Shown here: positions 15,584 through 23,972 of the stretch, piece by piece | Position numbering within the stretch: the stretch's first letter is position 1 | Layout: every line of letters begins with the position of its first letter | DNA from: Pseudomonadota bacterium | Lineage (GTDB): Bacteria > Desulfobacterota > Desulfovibrionia > Desulfovibrionales > Desulfovibrionaceae | NCBI GenBank assembly: GCA_018816865.1 | Contig: JAHIUW010000038.1 | Location: 124,001-188,000 of the forward strand | Length of the DNA: 64,000 bases | Direction of reading: 5' to 3' | Notes under the pieces: model-generated | Seen by the model: the letters and a program-made list of their open reading frames with translations, nothing else | The model's database searches: none | Told to the model about the DNA's origin: nothing | Position numbers and translations under genes: made by a program

Positions 15584-15989
15584 GCCTCTCCCGCGGGTTT
15601 GGTGTCTGCGTCATCGCCGTAAACATCCGAAGGTATATATTGTTTCGTGCAAAATATCACCCTTGTCGCTTGACATTTATGGCCGTGCAGATAGATTGCA
15701 TGTAAATACATAGTATTGCAATGCAATAAGTTCTGCCGAATTGAAAGTGCAGGACGAGGGTCCCTTTACAAGAGGAAGGGACGTTGCGGACAACAGCGGC
15801 CTCCGCTGGTTGTCCGGCCCAGTGCCCTGACTTGCAGGGGCCGAGGGATGACATGCCCGGGACATGGTCTGTGTATGAAAAGCCACTGGCCACGGTGCCC
15901 GGTTTCGGAGCCCGGCGACGGGGACGGCCTGAGAAAGGCTGTGTCGCACGGTTGTGCCTTGCTTAACCTTTAGACGAGGAGACGACTTC
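15584..15989. promoter_or_regulatory. Divergent control region and structured leader between IclR gene and TRAP operon
   Basis: This 400-base gap has no gene. It holds an AT-rich core around 15690-15730 with a perfect 13-bp inverted repeat AATACataGTATT (15705-15717) and a palindromic ATTGCAAT just after it, likely regulator sites. Toward the transporter the sequence can form two stems: GTCCCTT/AAGGGAC near 15759-15781, and GGACAACAGCGG paired with CCGCTGGTTGTCC near 15788-15815. These suggest a structured 5' leader on the dctP transcript. No known riboswitch motif was recognised. Confidence 0.45.
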
Positions 15990-17000
15990 ATGAAACGCTT
16001 TGCTCTGATCATTTTAATGCTGCTGCTGACCCTTCCGGCTAGCGCCTTGGCCGCCACGTCCATCAAAATGAGCTACAACGGTCCGCCCAGCGGGGACGAC
16101 AATGCGGTGCACGCCTTTGCCACCACGTTCAAGTCTCTGGTGGAGACGGCCACGCATGGCGACGTGCAGGTCACGCTCTTCCCCAACAGTCAGCTGGGCA
16201 ACGAAGAACAGCGCATGGAGCAGACCATGACCGGCGCGGTGATCAACGTCGCCTCCTACGGCGGCCTGCAGACCGTGTTCCCCGAGATGTTCGCCACCAA
16301 CATCCCCTTCCTGTTCGACAGCTACAAGGCCGCGCATCTCTTTTTCGATAACAGCGAGTTCATGAACAAGTCCCGCAAGACCCTGCGCGAGCGCACCGGC
16401 ATCGAACTGCTGGAAGTGGTTGAAGAGGGTGGTTTCCTGGCCTTCACCGGCAATAAACCCATCCATTCGCCCGCCGATTTCAAGGGTCTGACCTACCGCG
16501 CCATGGACACCAGCCAGGTGGCCATGTACGAGGCCTTCGGCGCCGCCGGCACCCCGATTCCCTGGACCGAGGTTTATCTCGCGCTCAAGACCGGCGTGGC
16601 CGATGGCCAGATGAACCCTCCCACTTACATCATCATGGGCAGCTTGTATGAGGTCCAGAAGTACCTCTGTCTGGCCAATGTGCAGTACTCCGACCAGTTC
16701 CTGCTGATGAACGGCGAGACCCTGGACGCCATGCCCGCAGCACAGCAGCAGGCCGTGCGTCAGGCCGCCCGCGAGGCCAATGCCAAGACCCGTGAGTTCG
16801 TCGAGTCCCAGGTTGACCAGCGCGTGGAGTTCCTGGCCTCCAAGGGCATGGTCGTCTACCAGCCCACCCCCGCCCAGTTGGCCGAGTTCAAGGCCTTGGG
16901 CAGCCCCTCGTATGTCAACTGGCTCAAGGAGCAGGTCGCCCAGGAATGGATTGATCTGGCCCTTGCTGAAGCTAAAAAGGCCAATGACGAGGCCAAATAG
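15990..17000 (+). CDS. dctP: TRAP transporter substrate-binding protein, DctP family
   Basis: The product (336 aa) is the periplasmic receptor of a TRAP transporter. It has a signal peptide (MKRFALIILMLLLTLPASALA) and the DctP fold. Typical segments are LFPNSQLGNEEQRMEQ, the FKGLTYRAMDTSQVAMYEAFGAAGTPIPWTEVYLALKTGVADGQMNP substrate region (with the conserved Arg in YRAMD that salt-bridges a carboxylate ligand), and a long helical C-terminus. ATG 15990 follows GAGGAG. It is the first gene of a dctP-dctQ-dctM-dipeptidase operon, so the ligand may be a peptide-like or amino-acid compound, but an organic acid is equally possible. Confidence 0.94.
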   Translation: MKRFALIILMLLLTLPASALAATSIKMSYNGPPSGDDNAVHAFATTFKSLVETATHGDVQVTLFPNSQLGNEEQRMEQTMTGAVINVASYGGLQTVFPEMFATNIPFLFDSYKAAHLFFDNSEFMNKSRKTLRERTGIELLEVVEEGGFLAFTGNKPIHSPADFKGLTYRAMDTSQVAMYEAFGAAGTPIPWTEVYLALKTGVADGQMNPPTYIIMGSLYEVQKYLCLANVQYSDQFLLMNGETLDAMPAAQQQAVRQAAREANAKTREFVESQVDQRVEFLASKGMVVYQPTPAQLAEFKALGSPSYVNWLKEQVAQEWIDLALAEAKKANDEAK

Positions 17001-17510
17001 ATGAATTCATTCGCCTCCTTATGCAAGAAGGCTTCTGACGTGCTGGAGCGCCTCTGCCTGTTTGGGGCAGGGGTGCTCCTCCTCGTTAATCTTGCCGATG
17101 TGATGTTGGGTGTCTTTGGCCGGTTCTACCGCCCGCCCATGTGGACCATGGACTTGGCCAAGATCACGCTGGTCTGGATGGTGATGCTCGCGGCCGCTCC
17201 GGCATTGAAGCGGGGCGAGCACATGGCCATCGAGATCATCGTCAACAAGCTGCCCGATAATTTGCGTTGGCTGGTGGTCTGGTTGCGGCGCATCGTCTTT
17301 GTCTGCGTGCTCGTGGCGATGATCATCCTGGGCTTCAACTATGCCTACAAGCTGCGCCTGCTGACCATCATGACCCTGAACATCAAAATGGCCGTGCCGC
17401 TCTTGGCCGTGCCCGTGGGCATGAGTCTGATGCTCCTGGAATATCTGCTGGGCCAGTTCGTCCCCGTCGGCGGCACGAAGACCGATCAACCCGAAGGAGG
17501 CGTGTCATGA
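17001..17510 (+). CDS. dctQ: TRAP transporter small permease, DctQ family
   Basis: The protein (169 aa) has four predicted membrane helices and the DctQ motif region PPMWTMDLAKITLVWMVMLAAAPALKRGEHMAIEI. The start codon directly abuts the dctP stop. The stop overlaps the dctM start by four bases (ATGA), which indicates translational coupling. It forms the membrane complex with DctM that imports the DctP-bound substrate with sodium or protons. Confidence 0.93.
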   Translation: MNSFASLCKKASDVLERLCLFGAGVLLLVNLADVMLGVFGRFYRPPMWTMDLAKITLVWMVMLAAAPALKRGEHMAIEIIVNKLPDNLRWLVVWLRRIVFVCVLVAMIILGFNYAYKLRLLTIMTLNIKMAVPLLAVPVGMSLMLLEYLLGQFVPVGGTKTDQPEGGVS

Positions 17511-18790
17511 CCATCGTCCTGCTGCTCGTCTTCTTTGTGATGCTCGTCACCGGGATGCCGCTGTTTGCCGCCATGCTGACCACGGCTTTTGCCGGGTTTG
17601 CCTGTGTGGGCGATTATTCGCAGTTCCGGCTCATGATCCAGCAGTTCTATGGAGGCATGGAGCCCTTCTCGCTGCTGGCCATCCCCTACTTCATCCTGGC
17701 GGGCGAGCTGATGAGCTGTACGGGGCTCACGCCCCGGCTGTTGCGTTTTGCCGAGGCCCTGGTGGGGCACTTCAAGGGTGGCCTGGGCTATGTGACCGTG
17801 GTGGCCAGCATCATCTTCGCGGGTGTCAACGGCTCAGCCGCCGCCGATGCCTCGGCCGTGGGTTCGATCATGATCCCGGCCATGAAGGAGGGCGGCTATC
17901 CCGACTCTTACGCCGCCGGACTCACCGCGGGCAGTTCACTGATCGGCCCCATCATCCCGCCCAGCATCTTCATGATCCTGTTCGGTGCCATGACCAAGAC
18001 CAACGTGGGCGCCCTGTTCATGGCGGGCGTGATCCCTGGCATCCTGCTTGGTGTGGCCTTCATGGTGATGCACAAATTCAACGCCACGCGTCTGAATCTG
18101 CCGCGGGTGAACCAGCGTTTTTCGTTTGTCAACCTGCTCAAGGCCAGTTTGGGTGCCATCACCGCGCTCATCGCGCCGGGCATCATCATCGGCGGCATCC
18201 TCTTCGGGTTCATGACCCCCACGGAGTCCGGTGCCGTGGCCAGTCTCTACGTGTTGCTGGTGGGCCTTCTCTGGACCCGCGAGTTGACCCTGCAGGGCGT
18301 GCTCCAGGCGGTGTCCAACACCGTGCGTCTGAGCAGCGTGATCTTCGTGGTCATTGGCGCGGCGACCATCGTGGGCTGGATTCTGGCCTCGGAGCAGGTG
18401 CCCCAGGCCATGGCACCCGTGGTCATGAAATACGCCACCACCCCGTCCATGGTCTTGCTGCTGATCAGCGTGATCATCTTCGTGGTGGGCATGTTCATGG
18501 AAGAGATCGCGGCTCTGGTGCTGCTGACCCCGGTGTTCTATCCCCTGGCCATGGCTGCGGGCATCGACCCGTTGCATTTTGGCATCGTCATGACGCTGAA
18601 CATCACCATCGCGCTGATCACGCCGCCCATGGGCGCGTGTGTGTACATCGTGTCCTCGGTGGGCAACGTGCCCCTGGAGAAGATGTTCCGGCACATCTGG
18701 CCGTTCGTGCTCGTGGCGTTGGTCTGTCAGGTGCTGCTGATCTTCGTGCCGGCCATCTCGCTGTGGCTGCCGCGCATGCTTGGCTACTAG
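17507..18790 (+). CDS. dctM: TRAP transporter large permease, DctM family
   Basis: The protein (427 aa) has about twelve membrane helices and the DctM signatures PFSLLAIPYFILAGELMS and VNGSAAADASAVGSIMIPAMKEGGY, SSLIGPIIPPSI, and the final GACVYIVSSVGNVPLEKM. It is the transport channel of the system. ATG 17507 has GGAGG upstream and overlaps the dctQ stop. Confidence 0.95.
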   Translation: MTIVLLLVFFVMLVTGMPLFAAMLTTAFAGFACVGDYSQFRLMIQQFYGGMEPFSLLAIPYFILAGELMSCTGLTPRLLRFAEALVGHFKGGLGYVTVVASIIFAGVNGSAAADASAVGSIMIPAMKEGGYPDSYAAGLTAGSSLIGPIIPPSIFMILFGAMTKTNVGALFMAGVIPGILLGVAFMVMHKFNATRLNLPRVNQRFSFVNLLKASLGAITALIAPGIIIGGILFGFMTPTESGAVASLYVLLVGLLWTRELTLQGVLQAVSNTVRLSSVIFVVIGAATIVGWILASEQVPQAMAPVVMKYATTPSMVLLLISVIIFVVGMFMEEIAALVLLTPVFYPLAMAAGIDPLHFGIVMTLNITIALITPPMGACVYIVSSVGNVPLEKMFRHIWPFVLVALVCQVLLIFVPAISLWLPRMLGY

Positions 18791-18800
18791 GAGCAGGATC

Positions 18801-19601
18801 ATGAACAAGACCATCCATACAGGCGAAAGCAGGCTCGCCGCCCCCGGTGCGCAGGACGCTCCGCCCATTGCGGCGGGGGAGAAGCCTTCCTGGGACACCG
18901 TGTTCACCGTCCCCGTGCAGGACTGCGGCGAACCTCTGATGCCGTTGTCCCTGGCCCCGGAGCGCTATCTTGTGCGTCCGGCTTACCACGCCGCGGGGAT
19001 TCCGGGCGCGCTGCCTGAATGCTATGCCCGCGAGGGCCTGCGCAGGCGATTGCTGGTGGCGCAGGACCTGTTGCCCGTCAATCTGCGTCTGGTCATCCTG
19101 GATGCCTGGCGCAGCGTGAAGGTGCAGACCTCGCTGTTCACCCAATGCCGCTCGGCCCTTAAACACGCTCATCCCGAGAGCGATGATCTGGAACTGGAGC
19201 GCATGACCTCGCGTTTCGTGGCCCTGCCAAGCCTTGACGAGCAGCGGCCCTCGCCGCACGTCACGGGCGGGGCCGTGGACCTGGCGCTGGCCTCCACCGA
19301 GGGCTCGCCCCTGTGGTTTGGCGCGGCCTTCGACTATCCCGGGGAGGTCTCCGCCACGCGGCACTTCGAGGAACGCCTGGAACGGGGCGAATCCCTTGAG
19401 GCGCGCGAGACCGAGGCCCTGGATAATCGCAGATTGCTGCATCACGTCATGCTCGAGGCCGGGTTCGTGAACTACCATGCCGAATGGTGGCACTACGAAT
19501 ACGGCACCCAGCGCTGGGCCTACGTCAAGGGACTGGACCAGGCCAAGTACAGCGTGACCCAGCCCAACCTGAATCCCTTCGAGGCCTTGGCCCGGGGCTG
19601 A
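18801..19601 (+). CDS. VanX-like D-alanyl-D-alanine dipeptidase (M15D)
   Basis: The protein (266 aa) is a zinc dipeptidase of the VanX/DdpX family. The active-site residues are present: Arg104 in DAWRSVKVQ, the zinc ligands His153 and Asp160 in SPHVTGGAVD, and the catalytic Glu228 with zinc ligand His231 in AEWWHYEYG. No signal peptide is seen, so it is likely cytoplasmic. It follows dctM by ten bases behind GGAG and ends the TRAP operon. The arrangement suggests that the imported ligand is a dipeptide such as D-Ala-D-Ala or a related wall fragment that this enzyme cleaves, much as DdpX works with a peptide ABC importer in E. coli. That is inference. Vancomycin resistance is not indicated because vanH and vanA are absent. 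Confidence 0.9.
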   Translation: MNKTIHTGESRLAAPGAQDAPPIAAGEKPSWDTVFTVPVQDCGEPLMPLSLAPERYLVRPAYHAAGIPGALPECYAREGLRRRLLVAQDLLPVNLRLVILDAWRSVKVQTSLFTQCRSALKHAHPESDDLELERMTSRFVALPSLDEQRPSPHVTGGAVDLALASTEGSPLWFGAAFDYPGEVSATRHFEERLERGESLEARETEALDNRRLLHHVMLEAGFVNYHAEWWHYEYGTQRWAYVKGLDQAKYSVTQPNLNPFEALARG

Positions 19602-19634
19602 GGCCTCTGCCGCAAGGCGAAAAGCATAGCTCAA

Positions 19635-19678
19635 TGCCCCCCTTCACGGTGAACTCCGCCTTGAAGGGGGGCTTTTGT
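19635..19678 (+). terminator. Intrinsic terminator of the TRAP operon
   Basis: GCCCCCCTTCA pairs with TTGAAGGGGGGC and is followed by TTTTGTT. Confidence 0.9.
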
Positions 19679-19828
19679 TATGGGGTCCTGCGCTGGGGGC
19701 TGCCTGAGGTCTCCGCTGCCAGGCCGTGGCCCTGAGGGGACCATGGGGGAGCGGTGTGGCAGCCGCAGGCTTGAGGCTCGCGGATGGCCGCCTAAGCACG
19801 GGGAGCCGTTTATCGTCAGGGGCGTGGA

Positions 19829-20128
19829 TCAGAGGATCTGGCGCAGGGCCCAGACCAGGGCGATGCCCACGGCCATGGACAGGGGCAGGTTTTTGGTCCT
19901 GGCCACCACGGCCAGGGTGCCCAGGGCCGCGCCGGCCTCGGCGGGCCCCTGGGTGAAGGCGGCGGGCGCGATGATGGAGACCAGCACCGCCCCCGGGATG
20001 GCCGACAGGAAGGCCTCGGTGCGCGGGGTGATGCGCACCCGGTTGGTGATGAACAGGCCCGCGGCGCGGGTCAGATAGGTGACTGCGGCCATGCCCGCGA
20101 TGGTCAGCATGGGGGTGGCGTCAGTCAT
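19829..20128 (-). CDS. azlD: AzlD-family branched-chain amino acid export subunit
   Basis: The protein (99 aa) has three to four hydrophobic helices and the AzlD pattern MAAVTYLTRAAGLF near the N-terminus, AFLSAIPGAVLVSIIAP in the middle and AVGIALVWALR at the end. With AzlC it exports branched-chain amino acids and analogues. Its start overlaps the azlC stop by eight bases, which indicates coupling. Confidence 0.88.
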   Translation of the reverse strand: MTDATPMLTIAGMAAVTYLTRAAGLFITNRVRITPRTEAFLSAIPGAVLVSIIAPAAFTQGPAEAGAALGTLAVVARTKNLPLSMAVGIALVWALRQIL

Positions 20129-20825
20129 GGCGCAAGGCCCCTGTCAGTCCCCCCGCCAGTCCGCCGGCCAGGATGTACCACTTGCCGGGCAAGAGTTGTG
20201 AGCAGATAACGGCCACGATCCCCGCCGCGAGCCAGATGGGCAGGTCCGACTTGCCACGCCACAGTCCGGCCAACAGCGCGATGAACGCGGCCGTGAAGGC
20301 GAAGTCCAGGCCGAAACGCGCCGGGTCCGGGACCATGGCTCCGGCCAGCAGTCCGCCCAAGGAGGCTGCGAGCCACGTGGCGAACAGCACCAGCCCGGAG
20401 CCCAGCATGAACGCACCCCGGCGCTGCCCGTCCGCGAAGTCCTTGATGGTCAGGGCCCAGCTCTCGTCTACCATGAAGAACAGGCTGCCGTAGGCCTTGA
20501 GGGGTGATAGCCTCGAGAACCAGGGCTGGATTGCCGCGCCCATGAGCACGTGGCGCAGGTTGACGATCAGCGCCATGATGATCAGCGGCCCCACGGGCAG
20601 GGGATCCAGCCAGAGGTCCAGGGCCACGAACTGCGAGGCCCCGGCGAAGACCAGAGCGCTCATGGCCGTGACCTCGCCCGGGGTCATGCCCGCCTGACCG
20701 GCCAGCATGCCGTAGACCAGGCCGTAGACGGCCACGCCCATGGCCACGGGCAGGGTCTTCATGGCCCCGGCGCGCAGGCCCTGGGCATCGAAGGTCACGG
20801 TTGGTGAGGCTGAGGTGTGCATCAT
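20121..20825 (-). CDS. azlC: AzlC-family branched-chain amino acid exporter
   Basis: The protein (234 aa) is an AzlC/YgaZ membrane protein. The signature GVAVYGLVYGMLAGQAGMTPGEVTAMSALVFAGASQFVAL near residues 30-70 and the NLRHVLMGAAIQPW motif are intact. Two ATG codons stand side by side at 20825 and 20822. It forms an operon with azlD. Confidence 0.92.
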   Translation of the reverse strand: MMHTSASPTVTFDAQGLRAGAMKTLPVAMGVAVYGLVYGMLAGQAGMTPGEVTAMSALVFAGASQFVALDLWLDPLPVGPLIIMALIVNLRHVLMGAAIQPWFSRLSPLKAYGSLFFMVDESWALTIKDFADGQRRGAFMLGSGLVLFATWLAASLGGLLAGAMVPDPARFGLDFAFTAAFIALLAGLWRGKSDLPIWLAAGIVAVICSQLLPGKWYILAGGLAGGLTGALRHD

Positions 20826-20889
20826 CGGGTCCTGGTGTCTGCATGGTCCAAAGTCATATGTTTATAGGACATGGGTGCTAAGTGGACAA

Positions 20890-20930
20890 CAACAAAAGAA
20901 ATCCCGCCGGGCGTGGTTGCCGGGCGGGAT
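20890..20930 (-). terminator. Intrinsic terminator of the purU transcript
   Basis: On the minus strand ATCCCGCCCGG pairs with CCGGCGGGAT around a short loop and is followed by TTCTTTTGTTGTT. Confidence 0.88.
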
Positions 20931-20965
20931 GATCTTGCAGGCTGGCCCAGGGGAGGGCGCGCGGG

Positions 20966-21832
20966 CTACTCGAAGACGATGGTCTTGTTGCCCGTCAGGA
21001 TGATGCGGTCTTCCAGGAACCACTTCACGGCGCTGGCCAGGATGGTGCGCTCCAGTTCCTGGCCCAGGTCCTTCATCTGCTCCACGGAATGGCGGTGCGA
21101 GACGCGCGCCACGTCCTGCTCGATGATCGGCCCGGCGTCCAGTTCCTCGATGACGAAGTGCGCGGTGGCCCCGATGAGCTTCACGCCCTTGTCGTAGGCC
21201 TGGCGGTAGGGGTCCGCCCCCACGAAGGCCGGGAGAAACGAGTGGTGGATGTTGATGATCTGCTGCGGGAAGTGGGACACGAAGTCCCCGGACAGGATTT
21301 GCATGTAGCGGGCCAGCACCACCAGCTCCACCTTGCCGTGCATCAGTTCCAGCATGGCCCGTTCGCTGGCCGCGCGATCTTCCTTATGCACAGGGATGTA
21401 GTGGAAGGGGATGCCGTAGGCCTGCACGGCCTCCTTGAGGTCCGGGTGGTTGCTGATGACCATGGCGATCTCGGTGTGCAGTTTGCCGCGTTTGTAGAGC
21501 CACAACAGTTCCTGCAGGCAGTGGTCCAGCCCGGAGACCAGGATGGCCGTGCGCTTGGTGTTCGCGCCGTAGCTGATGTGCCACTGCATGTCGAACTTGG
21601 GCGCGATGACCTCGGCAAAGGTCTTTTCCAGGGCCGGGGCTGAGATGTCCATGTGCGGGGTCTGGAACTCCAGGCGCATGAAGAAGTTGCCGCCTTCGGC
21701 GTCCGTTGAATATTGGTCCAGGGTGGTGATGTTCACCCCGTGGGAGTAGAGGAAATTCGTGACCGAGGCCACGATGCCCGGCTTGTCCGGGCAGGTGATC
21801 AGCAGCCGGGCGATGTTCGCGAGATGATCCAT
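20966..21832 (-). CDS. purU: Formyltetrahydrofolate deformylase
   Basis: The protein (288 aa) splits 10-formyl-THF into formate and THF. An N-terminal ACT domain (residues 8-80, LLITCPDKPGIVASVTNFL) is followed by a formyltransferase-like catalytic domain with the Asn-His-Asp triad region IINIHHSFLPAFVGADPYRQAYDKGVKLIGATAHFV and DAGPIIEQDV. It balances the C1-folate pool. The purN gene at 53 kb uses the same cofactor. The upstream PPOx gene ends three bases before the purU start, so the two are cotranscribed. Confidence 0.96.
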   Translation of the reverse strand: MDHLANIARLLITCPDKPGIVASVTNFLYSHGVNITTLDQYSTDAEGGNFFMRLEFQTPHMDISAPALEKTFAEVIAPKFDMQWHISYGANTKRTAILVSGLDHCLQELLWLYKRGKLHTEIAMVISNHPDLKEAVQAYGIPFHYIPVHKEDRAASERAMLELMHGKVELVVLARYMQILSGDFVSHFPQQIINIHHSFLPAFVGADPYRQAYDKGVKLIGATAHFVIEELDAGPIIEQDVARVSHRHSVEQMKDLGQELERTILASAVKWFLEDRIILTGNKTIVFE

Positions 21833-21835
21833 GGC

Positions 21836-22315
21836 CTAGTCGTTCCATCCATGTTTTGCGCCGCGCATGGATTCGATGTCCAGACGCATGACGCTGGTTT
21901 TGGCCAGGACCTTTTCCAGGAAGTCCTCGTCCTTGAACTCGGTGTCCGAGTAGTGGGCCATGATCTGCTTCATGCCGTGCAGTTTCTCTTCCCTGGTCTC
22001 CAGAAAGCTGGCCATGCCGTAGCCCACGATGCTGCGAAAACGCATGGTGAAACCGCAGGGGGCGTCGCCCTCGATCAGGGCCACGTCGGTCTCCATCTCG
22101 AAGCAGACCCTGGGGTTGGCGCGCAGCATGTCCGCCTTCTTGCCTCTGGGGGACGAGTGCAGAAACAGGCAATTCTCGCCGAGGCCGTAGTTCATGGGCA
22201 CCACATAGGGCTCGTTACCCGCGCACATGCCCAGGCGCAGAATCTTGGCCCGCTCAAGCACATGGAGCAGTTCGTCCGGGTCCGTGATTTCGCGTTCGGG
22301 TTTGCGGTCGATCAT
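21836..22315 (-). CDS. Pyridoxamine 5'-phosphate oxidase-like flavoprotein (Nim-type)
   Basis: The protein (159 aa) is a split-barrel FMN-binding protein of the NimA/PPOx-like group. Typical features are the LRLGMCAGNEPYVVPMNYGLGENCLFLHSSPRGKKADML region and a C-terminal VMRLDIESMRGAKHG. Some relatives reduce nitroimidazoles; most have unknown substrates. ATG 22315 is chosen because AAGGAGG lies eight bases upstream. It leads a two-gene unit with purU. Confidence 0.88.
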   Translation of the reverse strand: MIDRKPEREITDPDELLHVLERAKILRLGMCAGNEPYVVPMNYGLGENCLFLHSSPRGKKADMLRANPRVCFEMETDVALIEGDAPCGFTMRFRSIVGYGMASFLETREEKLHGMKQIMAHYSDTEFKDEDFLEKVLAKTSVMRLDIESMRGAKHGWND

Positions 22316-22415
22316 GGCGGTTCCTCCTTGTCGTGGAAATCGTCCGGGATTTGTATGCCAACCCTGCTCCGGCTGCAAGCAGGGCCAGGGGACGCAAAAA
22401 TCCTGGGAAGCGGTC

Positions 22416-23081
22416 TTAACCGTCCAGGTCCAGGCGCGAGGCCAGGGTCAGGGTGCGGCGCGGCCCGCCGGATGTGTGGCGGCGCAGCAAGGCGGCCAGA
22501 TCGTCGGCGGTGTCCAGGTCGGGCAGTGTGGGCAAGAGATGGACGGCCTGCCCGGCACGCTCCAGGGCGGCCAGGCTGGCGGCCAGGACCTGCGGGCTGC
22601 TCCAGGGGATGTCCGTAAAGGCCGTGGGTTGAAAGCGCTCGCGACTGAAGCCGATCAGGGTGTAGCCACCGTCGTCGCTTGGGGCCAGGACGGCCTCTTC
22701 CCTGTCCAGGGCGGCGAAGGCCGCCTGCAACAACTCGGGAGTGATCTCGGGCAGATCACTGCCCACCAGCACCACTTGCTCGGCCCCCTTGGCAAAGGCC
22801 GTCTCGAAGGCGTGGCGCATGCGGTCGCCCAGGTCGTCGCCTTCCTGGAGTTGGAAGGACCGATCCCGCCCCAGCCAGTCGCGGTACGCGTCCAGCGGGG
22901 CGATGGGGCTATGGCACAGGGTCAGGGGGAATCCGGCAGTGGCCATGGCCTCCAATTGGTCTTGGACCATGGCGTCGTAGAGTTGCACGGCGTTGTCATC
23001 GCCCAGGCGGGCGGCGATGCGTGTCTTGACCAAGCCGGGCAGGGGCAGTTGCACCAGGACCAGCAGGCGTCTAGCGGTCAT
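22416..23081 (-). CDS. Glycosyltransferase-like protein, DUF2064/arsenosugar type (TIGR04282-like)
   Basis: The protein (221 aa) begins LVLVQLPLPGLVKTRIAARLG, a nucleotide-sugar binding pattern of the DUF2064 group, and has VLVGSDLPEITPELLQAAF and the APSDDGGYTLIGFSR motif. Relatives named TIGR04282 are associated with arsenosugar biosynthesis but also occur widely without arsenic genes. Its start overlaps the next gene's stop by 11 bases, so the two glycosyltransferases are coupled. Confidence 0.85.
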   Translation of the reverse strand: MTARRLLVLVQLPLPGLVKTRIAARLGDDNAVQLYDAMVQDQLEAMATAGFPLTLCHSPIAPLDAYRDWLGRDRSFQLQEGDDLGDRMRHAFETAFAKGAEQVVLVGSDLPEITPELLQAAFAALDREEAVLAPSDDGGYTLIGFSRERFQPTAFTDIPWSSPQVLAASLAALERAGQAVHLLPTLPDLDTADDLAALLRRHTSGGPRRTLTLASRLDLDG

Positions 23082-23778
23082 GGTTTGTCCCGAAGCCGTA
23101 GAAGCGGGCCAGGCGTTCGGGGGAGGCCCCGAAGTGGTAAAGGGTGCGGATGAACAGGTTGCGGGCCGTGCAGCGCAGGATACCTTCCTGTTGCCAGCGC
23201 CGGGGCGAGGTACTCACGGCCTCGCGCAGCAGGGCGATGCGATCCCCTCGCCGCTGGATGCGTTGCATGAGTTCCAGGTCCTCCATCAGGGGGATCTCGG
23301 CGTAGCCGCCGCGGTGCAGGAAATAGTCGCGCCGGAAGAATTGGGCCTGGTCGCCGTAGGGCACGCGCGTCAGCCGGGTGCGGACGTTGGCCGCCGCCGC
23401 GATGAAACGCAGTCCCGGCCCGCAGTCCTGGGGGAAACCCAGGGCAAAAGCCCCGGCCACGGCCTTGTGCCCCAGGGCTTCGTCCAGCAGGAGCAGGGCG
23501 TGTTCGGGCAGGCGCGTGTCGGCATGCAGGAACAGCAGGCTCTGCCCTGTGGCGCGCATGGCCCCTGCATTCATCTGCCGGGCGCGGCCCGGTGGGCTGG
23601 ACAGGGCCCGGGCATCCACCGTGAGGGCGGCCAGGGTGTCGGCCTCGGGTGCGCCGTCCACCACCAGGACCTCCACAGGTCCGGGCGCGGGCAGGTCGCG
23701 CACGTGCTCCACCAAGGCGTTGATGCCGAGGGCCTCGTGCAGGACCGGAATGATCACGGAGATGAGGGGCTTATCCAT
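23071..23778 (-). CDS. Family 2 glycosyltransferase, arsenosugar type (TIGR04283-like)
   Basis: The protein (235 aa) is a GT-A fold family 2 glycosyltransferase. It starts ISVIIPVLHEALGINALVEHV, has the LVVDGAPEADTLA and SLLFLHADTRLP metal-binding (DxD-like) segments, and the PLMEDLELMQRI acceptor region with the catalytic Glu-Asp. In many genomes it is paired with the DUF2064 protein as here. No arsenic methyltransferase or radical SAM gene is adjacent, so arsenosugar synthesis is not established for this locus. Confidence 0.85.
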   Translation of the reverse strand: MDKPLISVIIPVLHEALGINALVEHVRDLPAPGPVEVLVVDGAPEADTLAALTVDARALSSPPGRARQMNAGAMRATGQSLLFLHADTRLPEHALLLLDEALGHKAVAGAFALGFPQDCGPGLRFIAAAANVRTRLTRVPYGDQAQFFRRDYFLHRGGYAEIPLMEDLELMQRIQRRGDRIALLREAVSTSPRRWQQEGILRCTARNLFIRTLYHFGASPERLARFYGFGTNHDR

Positions 23779-23831
23779 GACGCGAGTGTAGCGCGCCCTT
23801 GCGTGGATGGAAAGTCCGCAGTGCTAGAAAG

Positions 23832-23938
23832 CGGTCGTCTGAGGGGTTGGCGCGAGCCATTCAACATCTTGCGTAGGGCGAGCTGCGCTTTGATCTTGAA
23901 TGGCTCCTTACGCCGGGTATCCGGCCACTGTTGAACGA
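23832..23938. repeat. Diverged copy of the palindromic element
   Basis: An imperfect palindrome with arms AGCCATTCAA and TTGAATGGCT carries CTTGCGTA, TTACGCC, GTATCCGGCC and TTGAAC blocks in the same order as the ~125-bp element. The outer arms no longer pair well. It lies between the start of the glycosyltransferase gene and the end of cobT. Confidence 0.45.
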
Positions 23939-23972
23939 CCACCCCTGGGGGTGATTTCCACACAAGAGGGGC

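Noticed and set aside
18801-19601. Vancomycin-resistance locus
   Set aside because: The VanX-like enzyme stands in a TRAP operon; vanH, vanA, vanR and vanS are absent.
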